Shown: piece by piece, positions 1 through 6,485 of the stretch
Layout of the letters: the number at the start of each line of letters is the position of its first letter
How positions within the stretch are numbered: position 1 is the stretch's first letter
Virus record (IMG/VR): IMGVR_UViG_3300025010_001528
Location: 1-20,844 of that record
Length of the DNA: 20,844 nt
Reading direction: 5' to 3' (one strand)
Source: a virus
The notes under the pieces: generated by a model
Database searches by the model: none
What the model was told of the DNA's origin: nothing
What the model saw: the letters and a program-made list of their open reading frames with translations, nothing else
Program-made: the position numbers and the translations under genes

Positions 1-2
1 AA

Positions 3-488
3 GAATTGGCGCTTATTCAAAAAGTTAGTCAGTGGAAAAAGGCAATTCATGTGGGAGATCCTGACGTGGCTAAACGGTCCATAGTTAGCAAAGAAAAGAC
101 TAGCACTAGGTTAGAGTTAGAAAAGGCCGGAATATTTGTTCAAACGTCTCCAGAAGCTAACACGTTCGCAATTAGGAAAGAAAAAACTAAAGTATTTTTG
201 CAAAAGGGTGTTGAAATTAATAATACTCAGGGGGCTGGAGATGTTGGAACAAAGACGTGGGTTTCTTCAATAAAATTTGCTCGCTATCCACAAAGAAATG
301 AAAACTCTCAAGCGACATCACCAGTATCACTTCCTATTCACGATTGGACATCTCATCATCGTTCAGCTACTGAATACTTAGCAGTTAATCTCGATAAGGC
401 AAATATTGTTACTGATAAATCGGATTATGCTCAGTATGAAAATTATAAGCAGCCCGATGTTTATGATAGCCGAGGATTTTTAAGATAA
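3..488 (+). CDS. Terminase large subunit, C-terminal part (5' truncated by window edge)
   Basis: The frame is already open at the first bases of the window, so this is the 3' end of a longer gene. About 160 residues remain. They match the C-terminal nuclease part of phage large terminases, which cuts concatemeric DNA during packaging while the missing N-terminal ATPase drives translocation into the head through the portal. The strongest clue is the ending PIHDWTSHHRSATEYLAVN, the usual terminase closing signature in which an Asp that binds metal is followed by Ser-His and a short helix ending in YLA. An upstream GDPDVAKR and a charged Arg/Lys-rich stretch also fit. It lies upstream of portal and head genes on the same strand, as expected, although here three small genes and an RNA unit intervene. 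The apparent start at position 6 (TTG) is an artefact of truncation. No ATPase motif is visible because that part lies outside the window. Confidence 0.8.
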   Translation, partial: ELALIQKVSQWKKAIHVGDPDVAKRSIVSKEKTSTRLELEKAGIFVQTSPEANTFAIRKEKTKVFLQKGVEINNTQGAGDVGTKTWVSSIKFARYPQRNENSQATSPVSLPIHDWTSHHRSATEYLAVNLDKANIVTDKSDYAQYENYKQPDVYDSRGFLR

Positions 489-499
489 TTAATTTAAAA

Positions 500-552
500 T
501 AACATTTTGTTACTATAAGTAACATCTTGTTATAAATAGTAACAATATGATC
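500..552. promoter_or_regulatory. Three 20-bp-phased TAACA sites, two of them palindromes
   Basis: The palindromes TAACATTTTGTTA (500-512) and TAACATCTTGTTA (520-532) have the form TAACA-N3-TGTTA. A third copy of the left half (TAACA, 540-544) starts exactly 20 bp later and runs into the ATG at 547. Even spacing of about two helical turns puts all three on one DNA face, as expected of operators bound cooperatively by a dimeric HTH repressor. The cognate protein is not known; the 66-residue HTH protein at 20344 is one candidate. Confidence 0.5.
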
Positions 553-810
553 AAATTAAAATTTGATGCAAGGAGAGATGTAATTGAGATGTATCGCGAC
601 AAAAACATAATCACCGCTTTAAACAGTGATGATTTTGGTTGTTTAATCAGAGAGGTTAAGAGAGTAATGGAAGAAGCTAACCCTAGAATAGCTAGAAAAA
701 AGAAGTGGAAGGAGGAAAAGAGGAATCTTATCATGAATCTTAAAATATTAACTGCCGTAAAAGTTATCTTATTTTGGAGATATTTGAAAAGCTTATTTAA
801 CTTAAAATAA
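547..810 (+). CDS. Hypothetical protein, 87 residues, basic centre and hydrophobic C-terminal helix
   Basis: I do not recognise this protein. It begins 58 bases after the terminase stop and its start codon lies in the last of three phased TAACA sites, so it is probably under operator control. The N-terminal half is mixed and charged. Residues of about 50-62 are strongly basic (ARKKKWKEEKR), followed by a hydrophobic stretch (about 63-80, with ILTAVKVILFW) that could be a membrane or amphipathic helix. No Shine-Dalgarno is visible upstream. It is followed after 4 bases by the next small gene, suggesting a short operon of accessory genes between terminase and portal. A reverse-strand frame over the same bases is a shadow. 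Moderate confidence that it is translated, none about its function. Confidence 0.5.
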   Translation: MIKLKFDARRDVIEMYRDKNIITALNSDDFGCLIREVKRVMEEANPRIARKKKWKEEKRNLIMNLKILTAVKVILFWRYLKSLFNLK

Positions 811-814
811 GGTT

Positions 815-1021
815 ATGTCAAAAACAAACATAGAAATAGCGGAGGAAAAAGAAAAGGACAAAATTGTCCAGGAGATTTATGATATTCTGGAAGCTAATCG
901 CTGGGGCGATGGTTGCGATTTAATGGTAATTAAGATAATATTTGTAGGCAAATTAAATATCAAACCTTTAGTGGTTACTAAAAATAAACCAGTGAGGTGC
1001 CTGGGTAACACTTTTTTATGA
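815..1021 (+). CDS. Hypothetical protein, 68 residues
   Basis: Unrecognised small protein. It starts 4 bases after the preceding stop, with a weak AAGG element 6-9 bases upstream of the ATG. The N-terminal third is an acidic/basic helix (AEEKEKDKIVQEIYDILEANRW), followed by a short beta-like part (LMVIKIIFVGKL). The stop (TGA, 1019-1021) overlaps the next ATG (1018) in an ATGA arrangement, typical of translational coupling. This is the only gene of the forward strand in the window ending in TGA; the long genes contain no internal TGA, so UGA is a stop here and not a recoded glycine codon. Confidence 0.5.
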   Translation: MSKTNIEIAEEKEKDKIVQEIYDILEANRWGDGCDLMVIKIIFVGKLNIKPLVVTKNKPVRCLGNTFL

Positions 1022-1347
1022 AAGAATTAAAAATCACGAAGAAAATGGTGGAGGATTTCGAGTTTAAAATAGAATTTCCAGAATTTGGTGAATTTCAAAG
1101 ATATAATAGCGTGATTAATGACGCTATTGAATATACGGCAAATACTATGTCTAAAATGGTTGACGATGCCTTCTTTGATGAACTTAAAAAATATCCAATA
1201 GCATTTTTTGTTGTTAATAATATTAAATGCAGATTTATTCAAAAAATGGCCGTGAAAACTACCGGACTCCATTTGGTTCATTTTGAAGGTCAGCTGGTAA
1301 GAACTGAATTGTGGAAAAATAAAAAATTAATTAAAAGGATACTTTAA
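1018..1347 (+). CDS. Hypothetical protein, 109 residues, translationally coupled
   Basis: Unrecognised protein whose ATG overlaps the preceding stop, so it is probably translated by ribosomes ending on the upstream gene. The sequence alternates predicted helices and strands (for example FEFKIEFPEFGEF near residues 13-25 and AFFVVNNIKCRFIQKM near 62-77) with a basic end (ELWKNKKLIKRIL). No membrane segment, signal peptide or known motif is seen. It closes the small gene block after terminase; 8 bases beyond its stop a sigma70-type promoter begins a separate RNA unit. A reverse-strand frame over the same bases is most likely a shadow. Confidence 0.55.
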   Translation: MKELKITKKMVEDFEFKIEFPEFGEFQRYNSVINDAIEYTANTMSKMVDDAFFDELKKYPIAFFVVNNIKCRFIQKMAVKTTGLHLVHFEGQLVRTELWKNKKLIKRIL

Positions 1348-1355
1348 AGAAAAAT

Positions 1356-1383
1356 TTGACAAATAATTTTATTGTGCTATTAT
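1356..1383 (+). promoter_or_regulatory. Sigma70-type promoter for the pre-portal RNA
   Basis: TTGACA (1356-1361) and TATTAT (1378-1383) are separated by 16 bp. Transcription would start near 1390, in the first bases of a structured non-coding stretch. The -35 is perfect and the -10 has one mismatch. It may also supply read-through transcription to the head genes. Confidence 0.7.
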
Positions 1384-1389
1384 GATGGT

Positions 1390-1568
1390 GTGGACGTTTT
1401 GCCAGCTAGTGAGCTAATCGGAGAGACAACCGATTAAGTACTACGACAAACTTCTTCTTTCTTAGTTTTGCGCTCCAAATACGGAGTGAGCAGTCCAAAC
1501 TAAGCATAGGAGTTTTTGTGTCCGACAATTTAATATGAAATCTATGCAACCTAAAAAGGTTGTTTTTT
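1390..1568 (+). ncRNA. Candidate structured RNA or late-operon leader between terminase and portal
   Basis: A stretch of about 180 bases with no credible ORF, a good promoter at its start and an intrinsic terminator at its end. Visible stems are: 1415-1421 with 1430-1436 (TAATCGG/CCGATTA, 8-base loop); 1461-1468 with 1497-1504 (CTTAGTTT/AAACTAAG), enclosing 1471-1476 with 1483-1488 (CGCTCC/GGAGTG, one G-U pair, 6-base loop); 1504-1509 with 1542-1547 (GCATAG/CTATGC); and a possible closing pair TGGAC (1391-1395) with GTCCA (1493-1497). It is either a stand-alone small RNA or a leader whose read-through into the head operon is controlled. I recognise no known family. Packaging RNA is conceivable from its position, but there is no direct evidence for it. 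Confidence 0.5.
1547..1568 (+). terminator. Intrinsic terminator 1 of the pre-portal RNA
   Basis: CAACC (1547-1551) pairs with GGTTG (1558-1562) across TAAAAA, and six T residues follow (1563-1568). The stem is short, so termination may be partial, which would fit the presence of a second, stronger terminator just downstream. Confidence 0.6.
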
Positions 1569-1575
1569 GTTATAT

Positions 1576-1604
1576 AAGCTCCTGTGAAAACAGGGGCTTT
1601 TTTT
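1576..1604 (+). terminator. Intrinsic terminator 2, strong, GAAA tetraloop
   Basis: A stem of about 10 bp, AAGCTCCTGT (1576-1585) with ACAGGGGCTT (1590-1599), one G-U pair, is closed by a GAAA tetraloop (1586-1589) and followed by a run of T. It separates the RNA unit from the head operon, so head gene expression needs read-through, antitermination or a promoter within 1600-1670 that I cannot see. Confidence 0.8.
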
Positions 1605-1629
1605 ATTTATCTAAGTTAGCGAAAGGGAA

Positions 1630-1668
1630 TTGTTAGTTTATCTAACAAACCAGCGAGTTTCACTCGCT
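1630..1668 (+). promoter_or_regulatory. Two hairpins directly upstream of the portal start
   Basis: TTGTTAG/CTAACAA (1630-1636 with 1642-1648, 5-base loop) and AGCGAGT/ACTCGCT (1652-1658 with 1662-1668, 3-base loop). The second ends three bases before the portal ATG, where an SD would normally lie; none is seen. They could occlude or mark the start site, or bind a regulator. Confidence 0.5.
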
Positions 1669-1671
1669 TAA

Positions 1672-3405
1672 ATGGATAAAAACATTATGGAGGAAAATAA
1701 ACCAACTATTAAAGGGCAGGAAGTTGCAAGTGATATTACTCAAAACTTCACTGATGCCGAAAAAATGAAGAAGGACATAATGTCTTCTGGTTTTGCTTGG
1801 AATGATAGAGAGCAACTATTTTATGGCAGATATATAAACAAAGATGATGACAATAAAAAGAAAACTGTTGAATCTTTTTATTCTACTGGTGAGCTAACAA
1901 GCCTTATTTTGGATAGTAGCTGTAGGATAATGGCTCAAATGCCATCTGGAAGATTTACAGGATACAAAGATAGCGACATACCAAAAATTATTGCTGCCAA
2001 TCTTGTCTATCACGAATATATTTTACCAAATGCTAATACTGGCGGAGATTTCTTCACAAAACAAAGACAGGTCAACGTTTATTCAAAAGTATATGGTACG
2101 ATGCCAACTTTTATAGATTACATTGTGGGTGATAAATATACTGGCCCGGATATGGTTATCGTTCACCCAAGACGATTTACTCCACAGCCCGGCAAATATC
2201 TGATCAGTGATATGGATTGGTGTTTCATCGACATTTTTGTGACTAAAAAATGGCTAGAAAGAAGATGTGAAGATAATCCAGAAGTATGGGACAAATCTTT
2301 GATTGATGAAATAAAACCTACTTCAGTTGATCAAGAGTCTTTAACTTCAGAGGAAAAAAGACAAATTCAAGACCAAAATACTATCATCTTAAGAAATTAT
2401 TTTACTAAGAATGGTGACTGGTTGATTTATGAGGCTACCTCTAAAAAGGTTTTAGTTGATGAAAAAGATTATTTCCCATGTATTCCTTTGGTAGAAAAGC
2501 AGACAATCCCTGTTTTAGACAGATATTGGGGATTATCTGATATGGAAAGGGGAGAGACTCCTCAAAAATCAATCGATACATTATCACGAAAATATTTTGC
2601 CTCATTAGATAAAAGCATAGACCCAACCACTATTATAGACCCGGAAGAAATGGTAATGAGTAGTGTCAATGTGGAAAACAAATTTTGGTTTGCCAAGGGA
2701 GGTAAAACCAACGGTCCAAGAGTGTTAGAAAATTCTCCACAGGGGCTAGCTACTTTTCAAACTACCTACAACATCATGAAGGCTAATTTAATGAGCCTAG
2801 GAGCCTCTACTGATACTTCCGTGCCTTCTAGTGTAGATGTTGGATTTGGCAAGACTCCTGAAGCTTTAAAGATGCAAGGGGCCAGAGAGGGTGCTAGAGA
2901 TAGCTGGGATAGATATATGCAAGAGAGATTTATTGAAAACGTGGCCAATATGATGATGGCGGTGGCCTCAAAAAGAGGTATGAAAGATGTGGAAATTCCA
3001 GGAATGGAAGAAGCCCTTGTAAATATTAAAAGAACTTATCCAAATAGCGATTTAAGTATTTTTGAAAACGGAATCATTAGCGGAGAGCTATTATCTGATT
3101 TAGCAGTTAAATACAAAGTTGATCCTGGAAGCACTGCTAAACGCGGAGATGCGGCTGAAAAAATGATGAATCTCTTAAATATGATTAGTAAAAACCAAGA
3201 TATTCAAAAAGACATATTGGCGAGCGGTAAGAAAATAAATTGGGGTGAAGCTGTTAAAAGATTAGCCATAGAAAATGGAATACAGGATTGGGATAAAATT
3301 GTTGTTTCTTCGAATGATCCAAGCTCAGTTGAGGGTGTCGGTGATAGTGGGGGCACGATAGTTGGTGAAAATTCTAAACAAGTAGAGCAAGTAGAATCTT
3401 ATTAA
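1672..3405 (+). CDS. Portal protein
   Basis: 577 residues, the usual size of a short-tailed-phage portal. Portals form the 12-fold ring at one capsid vertex through which terminase pumps DNA in and through which DNA leaves. Evidence is position (after terminase, before scaffold and capsid) and sequence character: an N-terminal helical region, a central part with RRFTPQPGKYLISDMDW (about residues 168-184) and a Lys/Arg-Trp-Leu-Glu segment typical of portals from uncultured podovirus-like phages, then a helical crown/barrel region and a flexible acidic C-terminus. The ATG at 1672 is chosen because the frame is open and aligned with the end of a hairpin. A second in-frame ATG at 1687 is possible, and the GGAGG that follows it is inside the coding sequence. 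Followed after 25 bases by a small gene. Confidence 0.8.
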   Translation: MDKNIMEENKPTIKGQEVASDITQNFTDAEKMKKDIMSSGFAWNDREQLFYGRYINKDDDNKKKTVESFYSTGELTSLILDSSCRIMAQMPSGRFTGYKDSDIPKIIAANLVYHEYILPNANTGGDFFTKQRQVNVYSKVYGTMPTFIDYIVGDKYTGPDMVIVHPRRFTPQPGKYLISDMDWCFIDIFVTKKWLERRCEDNPEVWDKSLIDEIKPTSVDQESLTSEEKRQIQDQNTIILRNYFTKNGDWLIYEATSKKVLVDEKDYFPCIPLVEKQTIPVLDRYWGLSDMERGETPQKSIDTLSRKYFASLDKSIDPTTIIDPEEMVMSSVNVENKFWFAKGGKTNGPRVLENSPQGLATFQTTYNIMKANLMSLGASTDTSVPSSVDVGFGKTPEALKMQGAREGARDSWDRYMQERFIENVANMMMAVASKRGMKDVEIPGMEEALVNIKRTYPNSDLSIFENGIISGELLSDLAVKYKVDPGSTAKRGDAAEKMMNLLNMISKNQDIQKDILASGKKINWGEAVKRLAIENGIQDWDKIVVSSNDPSSVEGVGDSGGTIVGENSKQVEQVESY

Positions 3406-3430
3406 ATTTTAATTCATTAAACATAAAAAG

Positions 3431-3772
3431 ATGAATACAGAAGAAATTATAGCGGTTAAGGAAAAAGTATTAAAAGACTCATTATCAGAAGTCGATACAG
3501 TGATTGAAGATGACGCTATTGCAGATATGGGAGAGACAGAAGGTTGGAAAATAATGCTCAAAAAGGTGAATAGAAGAATAGCTGGATTGCTTGAGCCGAT
3601 ACCTAAAAAGGAGCTAAACACCTCCACAGACCTCGCTCTCTTAGGGGCAATTGCAGTGGCTAGAAGTGAAGCAATCGAAGAATTGCGATGGATTGTCGAA
3701 GAGGTTGAGTCAATAAAAAAAGCAAGAAAACTTTTAAGAAAACAAGAAGAATCCAAGCCAGTAGCACAATAA
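3431..3772 (+). CDS. Small head-region protein, 113 residues, function unknown
   Basis: Mostly helical and charged, with a long predicted helix from about residue 70 onward (AIAVARSEAIEELRWIVEEV) and a basic stretch (KKARKLLRK) near the C-terminus. No catalytic motif is visible. It lies 25 bases after the portal stop and before the scaffold leader, a place where many podoviruses carry a short head assembly or packaging accessory protein. No SD is seen before the ATG (the leader is an A-rich run). A 175-residue reverse-strand frame overlaps it, but the forward frame follows the head operon direction and has the better gene-like composition. Confidence 0.6.
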   Translation: MNTEEIIAVKEKVLKDSLSEVDTVIEDDAIADMGETEGWKIMLKKVNRRIAGLLEPIPKKELNTSTDLALLGAIAVARSEAIEELRWIVEEVESIKKARKLLRKQEESKPVAQ

Positions 3773-3774
3773 TT

Positions 3775-3850
3775 TGCGCTACTCCTCGGGAACTTCTCGA
3801 AAGAGAACCTGGTAATTTTTAAAAAACGTAGCGCACCGCGTATAGGTGCG
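3775..3850 (+). promoter_or_regulatory. Structured leader of the scaffold gene with mutually exclusive stems
   Basis: TGCGCTAC (3775-3782) can pair with GTAGCGCA (3828-3835), enclosing a GAAA-capped hairpin TTCTC/GAGAA (3793-3806). CGCACC (3832-3837) can instead pair with GGTGCG (3845-3850), ending seven bases before the scaffold ATG at 3858. The two outer pairings share 3832-3835, so they cannot coexist. Confidence 0.5.
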
Positions 3851-3857
3851 AAAGAGT

Positions 3858-4817
3858 ATGGATATAGAAGAAAAAAACATCGCTTCGGAAGATAGCGCAA
3901 ATGCTTCCACAGAAAATAATTCGTCAGTGACGCCAACTGAGTCGCCTAATAGCGAAAAAGAGGCGGAAGAAATTAAGGATTTAGATCCTAGAATTATGGA
4001 CATCGTTGGTGAGGATGAAATTAAAACCGCTTTTGGAAAACCAAAAGAAGAATCCGAAACCGAAGAAGAAAAGAAGCCTGAAGCTGAAAAAGCTGAAGGA
4101 GAGAATCAAGAGAAAAATGAAGTTGATGAAAATCAAAATGATGAGAATCAAAATATTCAAAATCATGAGATTCAATCAATGACTCCTCGTCTTGATAAGC
4201 GTTTAGCCGATAAATATATCCAAATTCTTACTTTGAAGGGGGATAAGAACATCCCAACCAAAGAAGAATTAATGAATGATTTAAAAAATTATTCAAAAGA
4301 CCAAAAAGTAGAGAAGTTGAAGCAATATTTGGAGATAGTAAGAGAAATGAGAGGGCTAAAGCCAAGTAGAGCGTTAGAGGCTGAGGATATTGAGGCAATT
4401 AAAGACGCTGAGCGCGAGGAAATTCGACAAGAAATAATTCAAGAGGAAAATCAGACAAAAGAAGTGGTAAATTTTGTGGAGTTTATAGATAACCATCCCG
4501 AACTTGATGAAACCAAAAAGGATGGTAAATATGATCCTATTTTAGCTGATGCTGTCGAAACCCTAGTTTATGGGGGAATGTCTATCAAAAAGGCATATAA
4601 GACCGTAACAGACAAAATAGAGCAGGTTAAACAAGACAGAATTGCCAAGGAAAAAGAGGTTAAAAATAAAGCTTTATCTGGAATCATATCTGGAGCGGGC
4701 GAAAATCCGGGTAAATCCGGAGAGTTAACCTGGGAAGATGTGGAAAAAATTGAAGCTGAAGATCCTCAACGATATCATCGAATGCTCGCCGAGGGAAAGT
4801 TTAAACATTTAATGTAA
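3858..4817 (+). CDS. Scaffolding protein
   Basis: 319 residues from the ATG at 3858; a GTG at 3846 lies inside the upstream hairpin and is an unlikely start. The N-terminal half is low complexity and very rich in Glu, Asn, Lys and Gln (residues about 15-110). Then come helical segments (EDIEAIKDAEREEIRQE) and a compact basic C-terminus with WEDVEKIEAEDPQRYHRML, the helix-turn-helix-like end seen in many podovirus scaffolds that binds coat protein. Scaffolds guide coat assembly and leave or are degraded before DNA packaging. The position directly before the major capsid gene and after portal supports this. There is no protease motif, so no self-cleaving scaffold fusion is evident. Confidence 0.75.
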   Translation: MDIEEKNIASEDSANASTENNSSVTPTESPNSEKEAEEIKDLDPRIMDIVGEDEIKTAFGKPKEESETEEEKKPEAEKAEGENQEKNEVDENQNDENQNIQNHEIQSMTPRLDKRLADKYIQILTLKGDKNIPTKEELMNDLKNYSKDQKVEKLKQYLEIVREMRGLKPSRALEAEDIEAIKDAEREEIRQEIIQEENQTKEVVNFVEFIDNHPELDETKKDGKYDPILADAVETLVYGGMSIKKAYKTVTDKIEQVKQDRIAKEKEVKNKALSGIISGAGENPGKSGELTWEDVEKIEAEDPQRYHRMLAEGKFKHLM

Positions 4818-4823
4818 TTCTCC

Positions 4824-4845
4824 CTAGTGGCATAACGTCCACTAG
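4824..4845 (+). promoter_or_regulatory. Hairpin upstream of the capsid start
   Basis: CTAGTGG (4824-4830) pairs with CCACTAG (4839-4845) around an 8-base loop, 15 bases before the capsid ATG. The right arm also lies in the palindrome CCACTAGTGG (4839-4848). There is no T-run, so it is not a terminator. It may stabilise the capsid mRNA 5' end after processing. Confidence 0.5.
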
Positions 4846-4860
4846 TGGATTAAATAAAAT

Positions 4861-6015
4861 ATGCCCGAATTTGGAACAAACACAACCTCCATTAAATACC
4901 AAACAAAAGCTTTGCAAAAGTTTTTTAAGCGGTCAATGTATGTGGATGTTGTTAATGATAATTTTGAGGCTCAGAATGTTTCTGACTCAAAAATGAAAAA
5001 GAAGGTTGATAAAAAATATAAAGAGTTTGTGGTTACTACTCTTACCGGAGGTGGATGGAAATCTACAGCTGGAACTGGTGCTATCACCTATTCGAAAGTA
5101 ACTGAGGTCCTTTCAAGATTGATCGTTGGAACTTTCTTGGAAATTGCTGATGAAATTCCATCTGTAGCTGCTTTTGCTAGCGCAGTAGAAGACCCTGATA
5201 GTGAAATAATCAATCAAGCCGGTCAAGCTCTTTATGAGGAAATGGACAAGGCATTATTGGCATATTATGCCGATGCTGCTTCTGGAAACTGGCTTGGAAC
5301 AGTTTATGCAACTGGAACAGTTACTGTAGCAGTTACGACTGGTGCAGTGGTTGGTGTTGGTACGACTTTTGCAGCAGGAATGGTTGGAAAACCATTTAAG
5401 GCTGTTGGTCATAGCAAATGGTACAGAGTAAAGACATTTACTGATACAACTCATATCGTAATTGAAAACGATAGCGATGATACTACTTCCGCTTATGACG
5501 GAGGCGCAATCGCTGGTGGTACAGCTTATGAAATTCAAGCTAATACTTGTCTTGCCATAACAAAGTCCAATATTAAATACTACTTGGATGTTTTAAGCGG
5601 AATGCTTGATACAAATAGTATCCCTAATGATGGAAAAAGATGGTTAGCTCTTCCTGCTTTGGCTGCTGGTCCAGTTCTTAAAGCCGCTCCTGAATTTAAT
5701 GTTGATATTGAAAAAGTTCATGGAGACGTTGTCGAAAAAGGTTTATTGCTAAAATCATCTGGCTTTAATTTATATTTCTTGCCGGATGCTTGGTTTACTG
5801 GAGACAATACTAATGGATTTATGTGTGTTGGTGGCCATAAAGCTTTCATTACTGGAGCTTTCGGATATATCGAAAATATTTCAACCATCGATGCTGAAAA
5901 AAATCCAAACAGTCATTCTGATTTGGTAAAAGGCTTATTTGGTCATGGTGAAAAAGTGGCTGATGAAAGAAGAAAAGCTGGTGTTGCATTTTATGCAAAA
6001 TTTAACCTAACTTAG
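4861..6015 (+). CDS. Major capsid protein (HK97-fold type) with inserted beta-rich domain
   Basis: 384 residues. The protein should form the icosahedral shell. Typical coat features are the N-terminal arm, a helical spine region with EEMDKALLAYYADAA (126-140), then ITKSNIKYYLDVLSGMLDTN followed by the P-domain-like WLALPALAAGPVLKA and a C-terminal part with GFNLYFLPDAWF, GFMCVGGHKAFITGAFGYIENIS and a final strand. Between residues about 146 and 228 lies a Thr/Val/Gly-rich stretch (including TTFAAGMVGKPFKAVG and KWYRVKTFTDTTHIVIEND) that looks like an inserted beta domain exposed on the surface. The position after scaffold and the length support the call. The ATG at 4861 is preceded by an A/T-rich leader without SD. 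The stop is TAG. Confidence 0.85.
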   Translation: MPEFGTNTTSIKYQTKALQKFFKRSMYVDVVNDNFEAQNVSDSKMKKKVDKKYKEFVVTTLTGGGWKSTAGTGAITYSKVTEVLSRLIVGTFLEIADEIPSVAAFASAVEDPDSEIINQAGQALYEEMDKALLAYYADAASGNWLGTVYATGTVTVAVTTGAVVGVGTTFAAGMVGKPFKAVGHSKWYRVKTFTDTTHIVIENDSDDTTSAYDGGAIAGGTAYEIQANTCLAITKSNIKYYLDVLSGMLDTNSIPNDGKRWLALPALAAGPVLKAAPEFNVDIEKVHGDVVEKGLLLKSSGFNLYFLPDAWFTGDNTNGFMCVGGHKAFITGAFGYIENISTIDAEKNPNSHSDLVKGLFGHGEKVADERRKAGVAFYAKFNLT

Positions 6016-6041
6016 TATTTTTACAACTTTATAACTATATA

Positions 6042-6085
6042 TCCCTGCCAATTGGCTTGGCGGGGAAATTATAGCCATAAGGCTA
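6042..6085 (+). promoter_or_regulatory. Paired hairpins between capsid and the next gene
   Basis: TCCCTGCC (6042-6049) pairs with GGCGGGGA (6059-6066) with one G-U pair; within it GCCAATTGGC (6047-6056) is a perfect palindrome. A second hairpin, TAGCC/GGCTA (6072-6076 with 6081-6085), follows. No T-run follows either one, so they are more likely mRNA-stabilising or translational elements than terminators. The GGCTTGGCGG here (6054-6063) recurs at 19233-19242. Confidence 0.45.
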
Positions 6086-6107
6086 ATAATTATTAAGAGC
6101 TAAAAAA

Positions 6108-6425
6108 ATGAGTGAAAAAATTAGCAGAGAAACTTTATCTCATAAAGATAAAGAAATGATCGAGGACATTTTAAAAAAGACTCCTCAAGAATTAAGTGAC
6201 CAGGACAAAAAAGTTTTGGTAGCAAGAAGACCTTATTTGACTTCAGTCGAAGAGGAAATCTTTAAAGTAGTTTTCGAAGGAGAAGTAGTTGAGCTAACAG
6301 ACCTTAAAAAACCTGCGTTAGAGGCGATGTGTGTTGAAAAAGGTATTGATGCCGAGGTTATCAAGAAAGCTAAAAACAAGGCTGAATTAATAGCACTTTT
6401 AGAAGGAGTTGAGGAAGAGAAATAA
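6108..6425 (+). CDS. Small head protein with HeH/SAP-like C-terminus
   Basis: 105 residues, acidic. The N-terminal half is helical (KDKEMIEDILKKTPQELSDQ). The C-terminal part (residues about 68-100, LKKPALEAMCVEKGIDAEVI then KKAKNKAELIALLEG) resembles the short helix-extended-loop-helix (HeH/SAP/LEM-like) fold often found at the end of small phage head-completion or connector proteins and able to bind DNA. It follows the capsid gene and is the last forward gene before the reverse cassette. It could be a head-tail joining or DNA-stabilising protein; the domain assignment is by pattern only. No SD is visible (a run of A precedes the ATG). Confidence 0.6.
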   Translation: MSEKISRETLSHKDKEMIEDILKKTPQELSDQDKKVLVARRPYLTSVEEEIFKVVFEGEVVELTDLKKPALEAMCVEKGIDAEVIKKAKNKAELIALLEGVEEEK

Positions 6426-6439
6426 TTTATCTTTCAAAA

Positions 6440-6463
6440 AATCCCTCGATTGCTCGAGGGATT
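6440..6463 (-). terminator. Strong terminator for the reverse-strand cassette
   Basis: AATCCCTCGA (6440-6449) pairs perfectly with TCGAGGGATT (6454-6463) around TTGC. The run of A at 6436-6441 becomes a T-run when read on the minus strand, so it terminates transcripts of the reverse cassette. On the plus strand no T-run follows, but the hairpin may still protect the 3' end of the capsid mRNA. Confidence 0.8.
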
Positions 6464-6485
6464 GAATGGGGAGAGAAATGGAAAG

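Noticed and set aside
1390-1604. tRNA or tmRNA gene
   Set aside because: No T-loop GTTCRA signature, no CCA end and no acceptor stem; the stems do not form a cloverleaf.
3409-3936. 175-residue reverse-strand open frame over the small head gene and scaffold leader
   Set aside because: It opposes the head operon, covers two forward genes and the structured leader, and its Ser/Phe-rich composition is that of a shadow of acidic, Lys/Glu-rich coding sequence.
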